In this document: positions 18,478 to 27,823 of the stretch, in pieces | Layout of the letters: every line of letters starts with the position of its first letter | Position numbering within the stretch: the first letter of the stretch is position 1 | Origin: Dokdonia sp. PRO95 | GTDB taxonomy: Bacteria > Bacteroidota > Bacteroidia > Flavobacteriales > Flavobacteriaceae | Reading direction: 5' to 3' | DNA: 64,000 nt | Assembly: GCF_000355805.1 (NCBI RefSeq) | Contig: NZ_CM001837.1 | Location: 817,408 to 881,407 of the forward strand | The notes under the pieces: model-generated | Databases searched by the model: none | What the model saw: the letters and a program-made list of their open reading frames with translations, nothing else | What the model was told of the DNA's origin: nothing | Position numbers and translations under genes: made by a program

Positions 18478-19818
18478 CTAGTTGTTTGTATAGTTAGGCA
18501 CATTAAGAATAGTCTCAAGCTCTGCTTTTGTGGTTACAATTTGTAGCATTGCCTGTATTAATTCTTGCTGCACTTGGTAAAGCTGTGTTTGTGCTTGTCT
18601 TAAATCAAAACTCGTACTAAGCCCTTCTCTAAACTTTACTTGGTTTTTATTTTCAATGCGCTCTGCAAGTTTGATATTCTTCAGCGCAGTGTTGTAGTTA
18701 TCTATCGCAAGCTCGTGATCACTTTTTGCAGATGCATAAGCAAGTTTTATCTGTTGCTCTGTCTCCTCTCTTTGTGTTGCTGCTTGATCTAGCGCAATCT
18801 CTGCCTGCGCTGTTCTTGCATTACGCATACCAGAACTAAAAATAGGAATGTTAAGCTGGAACCCAGTAATAGACTGTGCAAACCACTTCTCATCACTATC
18901 AAAAAAGTTAAACTCGTTACGCCCTGCAAAGGTTCCTACGTTTATAAACGCTCCTAGTGTAGGTAAGGCCTTGCTCTTTTCTAGCTTAAGCTCTAGTGCT
19001 CTTTGCTCATTAAGATTATTTACAATCTTATAGTCTACATTTTGCTCAATGTTTACCGTATCATTAAGTAATCCTAGTGCTGGTACAGCAAGTGACTCTA
19101 GGCTATCTTTAAGAATCGTCTCCTCATCTACCCCTACACCTATTGCGAGGTTAAACATTTGCTTTGCAATCACCACCATACGCTTTGCATTTGCTCGCTG
19201 ATTTTGAAGCGACAAATAAGTGATTTGTAACTGCTCTACATCTTCCTCTTCTGCAAAACCATTTTCAAAAATGAGTTTTGTTTCCTTAAGATTATCTTCA
19301 AGGTTTGCAATGTTTCGATCTAAAATTGCTACACTTTCTTGAGCAAGTAGCACACCGCCGTAAGCGTTTATGACTCCTTTGCGTACTTCAAGTTGTGTTT
19401 TTTCATTTGCATTTTTAGAATAGTCTAGAAAGGTCTTTGCAGCTTGTAGCCCTACAAGGTATGAACCATCAAAAATGAGCTGACTCAATGTAGCGGTGGC
19501 AGTAGCATTTTGCTGTGTTCCAAAAACTACAGGTATAAAAGTACCAGGCTCTCCTCCAGTAAACTCGGCTGGTATAAGCTGTGTAGGCTGCTTGATTTGA
19601 TAATTATAATCTAGACTAGCACTTACTTGTGGCAACCCAGTCGCTGTGGTCTCCCACTTTTGCTTTATTGCCTTTGCGATATCACGACGGCTATTTATTG
19701 CTGTGTAGTTGCTATCTAGAGCAAAAGTCACAGCCTCTTCTACAGTAAAGCTTCTAGTCTGTGCGGTCACACCTACACTAGCAAGAAGCATTACAGCTAT
19801 ATATAATCTCTGTATCAT
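18478..19818 (-). CDS. TolC-family outer-membrane efflux channel
   Basis: The product is 446 residues with a signal peptide ending near VTAQ (about residue 20). It has two outer-membrane efflux protein repeats, each with long coiled-coil helices (for example LKETKLIFENGFAEEEDVEQ and the C-terminal half near 360-425). It forms the trimeric exit duct for the RND pump. Its ATG overlaps the TetR stop by one base (TAATG), which indicates translational coupling and one operon. The spacing to the next gene is 44 nt. Confidence 0.94.
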   Translation of the reverse strand: MIQRLYIAVMLLASVGVTAQTRSFTVEEAVTFALDSNYTAINSRRDIAKAIKQKWETTATGLPQVSASLDYNYQIKQPTQLIPAEFTGGEPGTFIPVVFGTQQNATATATLSQLIFDGSYLVGLQAAKTFLDYSKNANEKTQLEVRKGVINAYGGVLLAQESVAILDRNIANLEDNLKETKLIFENGFAEEEDVEQLQITYLSLQNQRANAKRMVVIAKQMFNLAIGVGVDEETILKDSLESLAVPALGLLNDTVNIEQNVDYKIVNNLNEQRALELKLEKSKALPTLGAFINVGTFAGRNEFNFFDSDEKWFAQSITGFQLNIPIFSSGMRNARTAQAEIALDQAATQREETEQQIKLAYASAKSDHELAIDNYNTALKNIKLAERIENKNQVKFREGLSTSFDLRQAQTQLYQVQQELIQAMLQIVTTKAELETILNVPNYTNN

Positions 19819-20423
19819 TAGTTATGGTTAGATTTAATAAGTTTATTTAAAATTTTTCTACCCTTAGGGGTTACAATACCGCGTATGTGATACTCTAGAT
19901 ACATATCGTGTAAGTCTCCTACAGGAAAAGCAGATCTAGGGAAAATCGTCTCATCTTTAATACCCGTCATACCGGTGAAGTAAATGTTTACCACAAACGG
20001 CACACTTATTTCACTAATAAAAAGTCCTTGCTCTATACCTCTAAGCACATTTCTAGTCACACAGCTCTGCATATAGTCGTACTGACTCTTTCTAAGGGTC
20101 TGGTGTATCTTAGGGTAATATTTTTGAAGTTGATACATAGAAGAAGTACGCTCTCCGTTTATATGCTCAAGTACATATTTCTTTATGTCGTATAACTCTT
20201 CAATAGGATTTAATTCTTCATCAAGTATCCCATCTATACCCCCACAGACAGAATTAAACATATCAAGTGCGCAGGCAGAGACAATAGCCTCCTTATTAGC
20301 ATAATAACTGTACACCGTCTTTTTAGACATTCCCATCTCACGGGCAATATCATCCATAGTAATGCTCTTAAATCCTTGATTTAAAAATAGTTCGGTGGCG
20401 GTTTTTAATAATTGTTCTTTCAT
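19818..20423 (-). CDS. TetR/AcrR-family transcriptional regulator
   Basis: The product is 201 residues. The N-terminal helix-turn-helix is plain (ITMDDIAREMGMSKKTVYSYY, about residues 21-41); the C-terminal ligand domain is divergent. As first gene of the efflux operon it probably represses that operon and itself in response to a pump substrate. I place the start at ATG 20423 (MKEQLLKTATELF); an in-frame TTG two codons upstream is less likely. Inverted repeats just upstream (20446-20488) are good operator candidates. Confidence 0.93.
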   Translation of the reverse strand: MKEQLLKTATELFLNQGFKSITMDDIAREMGMSKKTVYSYYANKEAIVSACALDMFNSVCGGIDGILDEELNPIEELYDIKKYVLEHINGERTSSMYQLQKYYPKIHQTLRKSQYDYMQSCVTRNVLRGIEQGLFISEISVPFVVNIYFTGMTGIKDETIFPRSAFPVGDLHDMYLEYHIRGIVTPKGRKILNKLIKSNHN

Positions 20424-20445
20424 AGTCAAGGCGCGAAGATACGCA

Positions 20446-20488
20446 GGAAACTTTTTAAGTTTTTAAAGTTTCCGTTAACTTTAGTTAA
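20446..20488. promoter_or_regulatory. Candidate TetR operator (two inverted repeats)
   Basis: GGAAACTTT (20446-20454) and AAAGTTTCC (20465-20473) form a 9-10-9 inverted repeat 23 nt upstream of the tetR ATG. A second one, TTAAC-TTTA-GTTAA, lies at 20475-20488. The position in the tetR/polyprenyl-synthase divergent region and the dimeric symmetry fit a TetR-family operator. Confidence 0.55.
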
Positions 20489-20516
20489 AATTTAACAACT
20501 GTAAGTTTTTACTGTG

Positions 20517-20532
20517 CGCTTTCGCGAAAGCG
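20517..20532. repeat. TTTCGCGAAA palindrome, copy 6 (16 bp)
   Basis: A perfect CGCTTTCGCGAAAGCG followed by TAA lies in the divergent tetR/polyprenyl-synthase region, next to the candidate operator but distinct from it in sequence. Confidence 0.95.
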
Positions 20533-20584
20533 TAATAGGGCATAATCTCCTTTTATCACTTATTTTTACAAAAAATTGCCATTT

Positions 20585-21559
20585 ATGCACAGCATACCAG
20601 AATACACATCTATATTTTTAGAATATCTCAACAAGCACGCGCTAGAGAAGGAACCTAAAAATCTTTATGAGCCTATTAATTACATCTTACAACTAGGTGG
20701 TAAAAGATTGCGTCCAGTACTTACACTTATGGCGTGTGAGCTTTTTGAAAAAGACTATAAAGATGCACTAGATGCAGCGCTGGCAGTAGAGATTTTTCAT
20801 AACTTCTCTCTAGTGCACGATGATATTATGGATGATGCACCCTTGAGACGCGGGGAAGAAACGGTGCACGAGAAGTGGGATATTAATACAGGTATTCTTT
20901 CTGGTGATGCAATGCTTATACGTGCATACCAGCTTTTTGAAAATTATGAGGGAGCCACCTTTAAGGAGCTGGCAAAACTGTTTTCAAAAACAGCAATAGA
21001 GGTTTGTGAGGGACAACAGTATGATGTAGATTTTGAGACGCGTGACGATGTGACCATCCCAGAATATATGAAGATGATTGAGTATAAAACCGCTGTTCTC
21101 GTAGGTGCTGCACTTAAAATGGGAGCTATTGTAGCTGGCGCATCAAAGAGTTGTCAAGAAGGTATTTATAACTACGGCCGTGATCTTGGACTGGCTTTTC
21201 AACTACAAGATGATTATTTAGATGCCTTTGGCGATCCAGAGAGTTTTGGAAAGCAAGTAGGTGGTGATATTATAGAAAACAAAAAAACATTTTTATACCT
21301 CACTGCACTTGCAAATTCTAACAAGGATGATGCACAACAGCTAGAGCACTTTTTCTCTATCTCACCGGCAGATCCTACAGATAAAATAGAGACGGTAAAG
21401 CAACAATTTCTCGACTCAGGAGCCGCAAAAGCAACCGAAGAAGAAATAGCTAAGTATACTCAAAAGGCGTTTACCGCACTTGATAATGTAGACATATCAG
21501 AAGATAAAAAGGAAACGCTTAGGCTTTTTGGGCAAGGGCTTATGAAGCGCACATACTAG
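20585..21559 (+). CDS. Polyprenyl (trans-isoprenyl) diphosphate synthase
   Basis: The product is 324 residues from ATG 20585; the TTG three codons upstream is less likely. Both aspartate-rich motifs are intact: DDIMDD beginning at D79 followed by PLRRG, and DDYLD beginning at D209 (FQLQDDYLDAFGD). GGKRLRP near residue 40 is the diphosphate-binding segment. It condenses isopentenyl diphosphate with allylic diphosphates; the chain length (geranylgeranyl or the longer quinone tail) cannot be fixed from motifs alone. It is transcribed divergently from tetR and is probably monocistronic or runs into the CotH gene 94 nt later. Confidence 0.95.
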   Translation: MHSIPEYTSIFLEYLNKHALEKEPKNLYEPINYILQLGGKRLRPVLTLMACELFEKDYKDALDAALAVEIFHNFSLVHDDIMDDAPLRRGEETVHEKWDINTGILSGDAMLIRAYQLFENYEGATFKELAKLFSKTAIEVCEGQQYDVDFETRDDVTIPEYMKMIEYKTAVLVGAALKMGAIVAGASKSCQEGIYNYGRDLGLAFQLQDDYLDAFGDPESFGKQVGGDIIENKKTFLYLTALANSNKDDAQQLEHFFSISPADPTDKIETVKQQFLDSGAAKATEEEIAKYTQKAFTALDNVDISEDKKETLRLFGQGLMKRTY

Positions 21560-21653
21560 CGAGCACACACCTTTTACAAGCAGTCCCCACGTAAACTTTT
21601 AACTAAGAGTTTATTATGGCACTCCGTTTGCTTAAATTTACGAGAACTAATCA

Positions 21654-23081
21654 ATGTTACTCGTGAAGTACTTTCTATTTATTTTATTAGCCGCAGTAAG
21701 CCTCTCTAGCTGTGCTCAAACTACCTGGCATAGTGAGCAACTTGCTATAGATGACTCGTTACAGATTGCCGTCATACAAATACCAGAAAATAGAAAGCTA
21801 TCACAAACAGAGGTTTTCTCACTGGGTAATAATTCATACACGCTTACCCTACATAGCACAGACTCTATTTACAGCACAACTCATACCCTCAAGCTTAATA
21901 ACAACACCTATAAAGCTTACATAACATCCCTACCGCTTATTACTATAAACGCCTCGCAAGAAATTGTAAATGAGCCTAAACGTATGAGTCGCATTGGGTA
22001 TGCAGATGAGGAAATCACATTTACAAGTTATGCCGGTATTGAGCTACGAGGTAGTAGTTCGCTTGTTTTTAAGAAGAAAACCTATGACCTCAACTTTTAC
22101 AAAGACAGTCTAGGTTTTGAAAACCAAGACTACAAGCTAGCCGGAATGCGCTCTGATGATGACTGGATTCTGGATGGACTTTATAACGAGCCCTTACGTA
22201 TGCGCTCTTTTATCTCACTTAATCTCTGGAATGATATCTACACACCACATTATCTAGATGAAGAACCTAAGGCAAAGGCTGGTGCAACGGCCGCTTATAG
22301 TGAGGTGTTTTTAAATGGTCGCTACAAAGGTCTTTTCTTACTTCAGGAGCAGGTAGATCGCAAGCTAGTTAAAATAAAGAAAAACAAGGGTGATACCGTG
22401 CGCGGTGAGATCTTTCAAGGGGCACGCTACCTAGGTGCCAGTTCCTTTGACTCTATACCTCCTGCAAAGAATTTTTTAGCCAGTTGGGGTGGTTATGACA
22501 TAAAGTACCCATCGCCTACTAACGCGCCTTGGGACAATGTATATCCTTTTACAAACTTTGTGGTTAATAGTGATGATGACGCTTTCGCGAAAGCGATATC
22601 AAAACAATTTGTACTTGATAATGCTATAGACTACTTCTTATATATAAATGCCCTACGAGCACCAGATAATCTAGGAAAAAACCTCTACCTAATACGTTAT
22701 GATGCAGGAGCGCCCTATTTTTATGCTCCTTGGGATCTGGACGGAACACTAGGCACCATCTACAGCGGAAAGCGTATTAATACCACAAACGACTTTTTAA
22801 GCAACGGACTATTAAGAAGGCTTATCGCCACAGATGCAGATGATTTTATTGCACGTTTTCAAGCGCGATGGCTCACCTTACGACAAGGAGTTTTAAGCGA
22901 AGAGCAGTTGCTCAAAAAACAAATGCATACCTATAAGCTACTAAAAGAGCAGCAAGTATACGAGAGAGAAGCGCTCGTATGGGACACGTTTATTTTTGAA
23001 GAAGAAGGCATTACGTATATGCAAGAATGGACAAAAAAGCGACTTGCCTTTTTGGACAAATACATTAGTGATTTAAAATAA
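21654..23081 (+). CDS. CotH-kinase-family lipoprotein
   Basis: The product is 475 residues. The lipobox SLSSC (about Cys20) predicts a lipoprotein. The CotH kinase domain follows, with the hallmarks GIELRGSSS near 125-135, FLLQEQVDRK and the C-terminal YAPWDLDGTLG near 360-370. CotH proteins are atypical protein kinases first known from spore coats; in Bacteroidota they are secreted or surface proteins of unclear role. Palindrome copy 7 is read in frame as AFAKA near residues 310-314, in the middle of the domain. Confidence 0.88.
   Translation: MLLVKYFLFILLAAVSLSSCAQTTWHSEQLAIDDSLQIAVIQIPENRKLSQTEVFSLGNNSYTLTLHSTDSIYSTTHTLKLNNNTYKAYITSLPLITINASQEIVNEPKRMSRIGYADEEITFTSYAGIELRGSSSLVFKKKTYDLNFYKDSLGFENQDYKLAGMRSDDDWILDGLYNEPLRMRSFISLNLWNDIYTPHYLDEEPKAKAGATAAYSEVFLNGRYKGLFLLQEQVDRKLVKIKKNKGDTVRGEIFQGARYLGASSFDSIPPAKNFLASWGGYDIKYPSPTNAPWDNVYPFTNFVVNSDDDAFAKAISKQFVLDNAIDYFLYINALRAPDNLGKNLYLIRYDAGAPYFYAPWDLDGTLGTIYSGKRINTTNDFLSNGLLRRLIATDADDFIARFQARWLTLRQGVLSEEQLLKKQMHTYKLLKEQQVYEREALVWDTFIFEEEGITYMQEWTKKRLAFLDKYISDLK
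22580..22595. repeat. TTTCGCGAAA palindrome, copy 7 (16 bp, in CotH gene)
   Basis: A perfect CGCTTTCGCGAAAGCG is read on the plus strand as DD-AFAKA-I within the CotH-family gene. Confidence 0.95.
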
Positions 23082-23096
23082 CAAGCGATTGTAAAA

Positions 23097-24215
23097 CTAA
23101 GCAGTAAAAGAGTTAATCACCTTCAAAAAGTCTTCACGGTTTTTAACAAAATCAAGATCTGAGATGTCTATAATCTTTACATTAAGATTATGCTGTCCCT
23201 TTATAAAATCTAGATACCCTTGATTGATTTTTTCTAGGTACTCTGGAGCAATACTTTTCTCATAACTACGGCCACGCTTCTTTATATTTTTAAGCAAACG
23301 CTCCGTGTTTTGATATAAATACACATACAAGTCTGGTTGTGGCATATCTTTATACATCATCTCGTGGAGACGCTTGTACAGCACATACTCTTCTTCTTGT
23401 AATGTAACTTGTGCAAAGATGAGCGATTTATACCTGTCATAATCTGCACACATAAAGTCTTTAAACAAATCAAACTGACCAATATCATCAAGCAATTGCT
23501 GATAGCGATCTGCTAGAAAAGACATTTCTAGAGGGAAGGCAAACCTATCTGGGTCTTTGTAAAATTTAGGTAAAAATGCATTGTCTTTAAATCGCTCTAA
23601 AATGAGCTTTGCATTAAACTCCTCAGAGATCATTGTAGCGAGACTTGTTTTACCAGCGCCTATATTACCTTCTATCGCTATATAATTGTAACCACCTAGA
23701 TCTATACTGTCTTGTGGCTTCTTGAGCCACTTTGCTTGCTTTGTTAATGTGCTATCATCTTCACAGTTTTCTAGCAGCTCTGTAAAAGACTTATTAAAAA
23801 CAGGAGCTACATCTTCTGCACTTATATCTACGAGCGGCTGCAATACAAAACGACGCTTGAGCATATGCTCGTGCGGTATGGTTAACCGCTCTGTTTGCTT
23901 AACAACATCGTCATATAGTAATATGTCTATATCGATATATCGTGATTGATATCCTTCTCCTTCTGTTTTATCTCTACCTAATAACTTTTCTATAGCTTGC
24001 GTTGCATCTAAGAGCTTACTTGCAGATAGTGATGTTTCCATCTTTACAGCACAGTTATGAAAATCTGCTCCCTCAAAACCCCAAGCTGGGCTTTGATACA
24101 CTGGTGAGATTTTGCGCACACGACCTACACGCTCAAAAAGCAATTGAATTGCATTATTGAGTGCCTCGTACGTATTACCTTGATTACTGCCTAATGATAA
24201 GTATATAGTATGCAA
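23097..24215 (-). CDS. folK: Fusion of HPPK (FolK) and deoxynucleoside kinase
   Basis: The product is 372 residues in two enzymes. Residues 1-160 are 6-hydroxymethyl-7,8-dihydropterin pyrophosphokinase (YLSLGSNQGN at the start, SRYIDIDILLYDD near 93-105, IPHEHMLKRRFVLQPL near 115). Residues 177-372 are a deoxynucleoside kinase with P-loop GNIGAGKT (183-190), an ERF motif and the lid RGRSYEKSI. The first half makes the folate precursor; the second salvages deoxynucleosides. The start must be TTG at 24215, because MHTIYLSLGSN aligns with HPPK N-termini and no ATG lies upstream in frame. It is convergent to the CotH gene and divergent from the transporter gene. Confidence 0.94.
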   Translation of the reverse strand: MHTIYLSLGSNQGNTYEALNNAIQLLFERVGRVRKISPVYQSPAWGFEGADFHNCAVKMETSLSASKLLDATQAIEKLLGRDKTEGEGYQSRYIDIDILLYDDVVKQTERLTIPHEHMLKRRFVLQPLVDISAEDVAPVFNKSFTELLENCEDDSTLTKQAKWLKKPQDSIDLGGYNYIAIEGNIGAGKTSLATMISEEFNAKLILERFKDNAFLPKFYKDPDRFAFPLEMSFLADRYQQLLDDIGQFDLFKDFMCADYDRYKSLIFAQVTLQEEEYVLYKRLHEMMYKDMPQPDLYVYLYQNTERLLKNIKKRGRSYEKSIAPEYLEKINQGYLDFIKGQHNLNVKIIDISDLDFVKNREDFLKVINSFTA

Positions 24216-24283
24216 TGAGATAGCTGTTCTAAGTTGGGCTTAAGATTTCACAACAAATTAAGGAAATCAAAATCACAATGCCC

Positions 24284-24291
24284 TAATTTTG
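24284..24291 (+). promoter_or_regulatory. Candidate -7 element of the transporter gene
   Basis: TAATTTTG (exact TAnnTTTG) lies 21 nt upstream of ATG 24312. If used, transcription starts downstream of the alternative TTG start at 24234, which supports the ATG as the true start. No clear -33 TTG was found. Confidence 0.4.
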
Positions 24292-24311
24292 AAATTGAAG
24301 TTATTAAGAAA

Positions 24312-25025
24312 ATGAATCAAATCTCTAGTCACTTAAATTCAAAGGACTTACAACTAGCCTATCGCATCTATTTTACACTAGGTGCTCTTTTTATATGTGC
24401 CCTGGTGGTATCTAACCTTATATTTCAAAAATTCTTTAGCTGGGACTTTTTTGGCATTTATACTTTTGAGATTTCTGTAGGGATACTTCCTTACCCTATC
24501 ACCTTTCTTATTACCGATATTGTAAGTGAGATTTACGGAAGAAAAAAAGCAAACCAGATGGTCACTGCTGGCATTTTTGCTTCTCTATTTTCGTTACTCA
24601 TCGTTTATGTGGCAAAAGTAGTTCCTGCTACTAGCTGGTCGCCTGTAAGTGATAGTCTCTTTACCACCGTATTTGGCGCTACGGCGCTGGCGGTTTTTGC
24701 AAGTATGATGGCATACTTACTTGCGCAATATGTTGATATACACATTTATCATTTTTGGAAACGAGTAACCAAGGGCAAACACCTCTGGCTCAGAAATAAC
24801 TTCTCCACCTTTTTATCACAATTTATAGATACGGCAAGTGTGCTTTTGCTCTTGTGCGCTTTTGGACTAATAGAATGGAATTTATTCGGCGGACTATTAT
24901 TAGGTGGATTCTTATTTAAAATTCTCGTAGCGGCATTCGACACACCGTTCCTTTATCTAGGTGTATGGTTATTTAAGAAACGTTTTAACCTTGAAGAAGG
25001 AGAAGAAATTAAGCTCCCTATATAA
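24312..25025 (+). CDS. Queuosine-precursor transporter family (VUT/YhhQ-type) membrane protein
   Basis: The product is 237 residues from ATG 24312. A 26-codon upstream extension from TTG 24234 is polar, lacks family features and precedes a promoter-like element. There are about six membrane segments with the family signature LPYPITFLITDIVSEIYGRKKA near residues 55-75 and a later SQFIDTASVLLL. Members take up 7-cyano-7-deazaguanine or related queuosine precursors at the inner membrane. It is followed after 54 nt by the AsmA-like gene. Confidence 0.88.
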   Translation: MNQISSHLNSKDLQLAYRIYFTLGALFICALVVSNLIFQKFFSWDFFGIYTFEISVGILPYPITFLITDIVSEIYGRKKANQMVTAGIFASLFSLLIVYVAKVVPATSWSPVSDSLFTTVFGATALAVFASMMAYLLAQYVDIHIYHFWKRVTKGKHLWLRNNFSTFLSQFIDTASVLLLLCAFGLIEWNLFGGLLLGGFLFKILVAAFDTPFLYLGVWLFKKRFNLEEGEEIKLPI

Positions 25026-25079
25026 ACAAGTATATTCACACTAAGGCAGATAGTAAAAGACAACATTAGAAAACAACAA

Positions 25080-27761
25080 ATGAAAAAGATATTTAAAATT
25101 ATAGGCATAGTAGTTCTTGTACTTGTTATCGTGCTGGCTGCTTCTCCATTTTTGTTTAGAGGAAAACTAGAAGACCTCCTCAAGGAAACCATAAACAATA
25201 ACCTCAACGCTCAAGTAGAATGGTCTTCTCTGGATTTAAGCCTCTTTAGGAGCTTTCCTGATGCTACGGTTATTGTAAATGAATTTACGGTAATAAACAA
25301 CGCACCATTTGCTGGTGACACACTTGCTAGTGGTAAAGAAATACGCATTGAGATGGGCGTTACCCAACTCTTTAAGAATACTGCAGATGAGCCTATTGCT
25401 ATAGAGGCACTATCACTTCTAGAAGCAAACGTACACGTGCAAGTAGACTCCTTAGGTAATGCAAATTATGATATTGTAAAAGAGACACCGACTACAGAGA
25501 CTACTACTGAGGAGAGCTCAGAACCTTTTGTTTTTAACTTACAAGAGTACAGCCTCGTAGACTCAAAAATAATTTATGACGATCGCTCTACACAAACCCA
25601 CTTAGAACTTACAGAGGTAAACCATACTGGTTCTGGAGATTTTTCGGCTATTGAGAGTGAACTTGATACAAAGACCCACGCTGTAGTATCTTTTGATTAT
25701 GGCGGCACACATTACTTAGACGGGCACGACCTAGACCTCGAGGCTGTAATCCAAATGGAGCTAGAAAAACAGAAATATACTTTTAAGGAAAACCTAGCCA
25801 AAATAAACGAACTCCCACTAGAGTTTAATGGTTTCATAGAGCTTCTAGAAGATGGTAATCTTATGGACTTATCGTTCAAAACGCCTTCATCAGATTTCAA
25901 GAACTTTCTAGCTCTAATCCCTAAAGAATATAGAGCAAATCTCGATGGGGTGGAAACGAGTGGCGATTTTCGCGTAAGCGGAATTATAAAAGGGAAAACA
26001 ACGGAGACTAACATCCCAAATCTTGATATTGAGATTGTGTCTAACAATGCTTCTTTTAAGTATCCTGATCTCCCTAAAAGAATGAACAACATCAATATAG
26101 ATGTAAAGATTAAAAATGATACTGGCATTACAGAACTTACTTATATCGAGATAAACGACTTACGTTTTAAGATTGACCAGGACACCTTTACGGCAAAGGG
26201 AACACTTAAAAACTTGATGGGTAATATGCTTGTTAATCTTGACCTAGATGGTGCGCTAGACTTAGGTAACATTGACAAGGTGTATCCTCTTAACCTAGAC
26301 CAGCCGCTTCAAGGTAGACTGGTTGCAGATGTGGTGACGAGTTTTGATATGAACGCTGTCGAGAAGCAACAGTATCAAAATATAAAAAGCTCTGGTAATG
26401 CTACACTTAGTGACTTCACTTATAGCACTCCAGAACTGCCTAATCCCATTGCTATACAAAATGCAGATGTGAGTTTTAAAACCGGTAATATTGCACTTAA
26501 CTCATTTGCCGCAACAAGTGGAACTTCAGACATAAATGCAACGGGATCTATAGAAAACCTCATCCCTTTTGTAATGTCTAAGGAAGATTTAAAAGGGCGT
26601 TTTGACGTGACCTCAAAGGTGTTTAATCTAGATGATTTTGCAACCAGCACAGCAACTACAACAGGCACTTCACCAGCCAGTACAGGCGAGAGTGATACCG
26701 CTGTACAAATTCCAGATTTTCTAGATGCCTCTGTAAACTTTAATGCCGCAAAGGTAATTTATGATGGGCTAGAACTTAGTAATACAAAGGGTAGCGTGAC
26801 CATTGCAAATGAGCAGGCATCATTAAGCAATCTTAACTCTGGCATCTTTGGCGGTGCGGCAGGACTCTCTGGATCTGTCACCACACGTGATGGTGCTCCT
26901 ACTTTTAATATGACTGTAGACTTGAGCAGTATAGACATAGACCGCTCATTTAAGGAACTAGAGATGCTGCAAGGACTTGCTCCTATTGCAAAGGCACTAC
27001 AAGGCGCGCTCAATACCAAAATACAATTGCAGGGACAGCTGGATGACAACTTCAGCCCTATACTTAGCACCATTTCTGGAGATGCCTTTGCAGAGATTTT
27101 GACCGCAGATGTAGATGCAGATAAAATGCCGCTTCTTAATCTCCTATCGCAAAAACTTGATTTTATAAATCTTGACGACCTGAAACTAGACAAGCTCAAA
27201 ACAAGCCTTACATTTAATGATGGTCAGGTGGCTGTAAAGCCTTTTGATTTTAACATAAAAGGAATTAATGTACAAGTAAGCGGTGGACATAGCTTTACAA
27301 ATGAGATGAACTACACCCTCAACCTTGATCTCCCTGCAAAATATCTAGGCGGAGACGTGAGCGGATTACTCTCAAAACTTACAGATGCCGAAAAAGAGAA
27401 CATCCATATAGACGTTCCTGTTTCCCTTTCGGGAAATTTTACTGCGCCTAAGGTAGACCTTAACTTAAAAGCAGCTACAACAGCGCTTACTAACCAGATT
27501 ATAGAGATCCAAAAGCAACGCGCAAAAGACAAAGTGGAAGATAAACTTACTGATGTATTAGGAGGTCTTTTAGGTGGAAACAAAACAACACCAAACACTA
27601 CTGCGACAGATAGCACAACGACTGACACACAGACTCCTCAAAACACCACCACAACCCCAAAAGCCGAAGATGCCATTAAAGATGTTGCCACGGGAATATT
27701 AGGTGGTCTCTTTGGGAAAAAGAAAACAACAAAAGAAACAGTGAAGGATACGGTTAATTAA
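25080..27761 (+). CDS. AsmA-like envelope protein
   Basis: The product is 893 residues with one N-terminal membrane helix (about 5-27) and a long periplasmic region. The AsmA start (KLEDLLKETINNNLNAQVEWSSLDLSLFRSFP) and the AsmA C-terminal domain near 600-800 are visible. The family contains bridge-like lipid-transfer proteins between inner and outer membranes. The C-terminus is low complexity, rich in Thr, Asp and Gln, with a repeated GGLLGG/GGLFGKKK pattern. A near-match to the palindrome (TTTCGCGTAAGCG at 25968) lies inside but is imperfect. The exact lipid cargo is unknown. Confidence 0.85.
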   Translation: MKKIFKIIGIVVLVLVIVLAASPFLFRGKLEDLLKETINNNLNAQVEWSSLDLSLFRSFPDATVIVNEFTVINNAPFAGDTLASGKEIRIEMGVTQLFKNTADEPIAIEALSLLEANVHVQVDSLGNANYDIVKETPTTETTTEESSEPFVFNLQEYSLVDSKIIYDDRSTQTHLELTEVNHTGSGDFSAIESELDTKTHAVVSFDYGGTHYLDGHDLDLEAVIQMELEKQKYTFKENLAKINELPLEFNGFIELLEDGNLMDLSFKTPSSDFKNFLALIPKEYRANLDGVETSGDFRVSGIIKGKTTETNIPNLDIEIVSNNASFKYPDLPKRMNNINIDVKIKNDTGITELTYIEINDLRFKIDQDTFTAKGTLKNLMGNMLVNLDLDGALDLGNIDKVYPLNLDQPLQGRLVADVVTSFDMNAVEKQQYQNIKSSGNATLSDFTYSTPELPNPIAIQNADVSFKTGNIALNSFAATSGTSDINATGSIENLIPFVMSKEDLKGRFDVTSKVFNLDDFATSTATTTGTSPASTGESDTAVQIPDFLDASVNFNAAKVIYDGLELSNTKGSVTIANEQASLSNLNSGIFGGAAGLSGSVTTRDGAPTFNMTVDLSSIDIDRSFKELEMLQGLAPIAKALQGALNTKIQLQGQLDDNFSPILSTISGDAFAEILTADVDADKMPLLNLLSQKLDFINLDDLKLDKLKTSLTFNDGQVAVKPFDFNIKGINVQVSGGHSFTNEMNYTLNLDLPAKYLGGDVSGLLSKLTDAEKENIHIDVPVSLSGNFTAPKVDLNLKAATTALTNQIIEIQKQRAKDKVEDKLTDVLGGLLGGNKTTPNTTATDSTTTDTQTPQNTTTTPKAEDAIKDVATGILGGLFGKKKTTKETVKDTVN

Positions 27762-27801
27762 TGAAGTAGTAACTCAAGTTATGATGTGGTGTATATATAT
27801 T

Positions 27802-27819
27802 CCGCTTTCGCGAAAGCGG
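27802..27819. repeat. TTTCGCGAAA palindrome, copy 8 (18 bp)
   Basis: A perfect CCGCTTTCGCGAAAGCGG lies in the 62-nt gap between the convergent AsmA-like and patatin genes, where no separate U-tract terminator is seen. Confidence 0.95.
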
Positions 27820-27823
27820 GATA

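Noticed and set aside
21654-23081. CotH protein as evidence for sporulation
   Set aside because: CotH-kinase domains are widespread in non-sporulating bacteria, and every other feature indicates Flavobacteriaceae.
24234-24311. Extended start of the transporter from TTG 24234
   Set aside because: The added 26 residues are polar, precede the first membrane helix without family similarity, and span a -7 promoter element.
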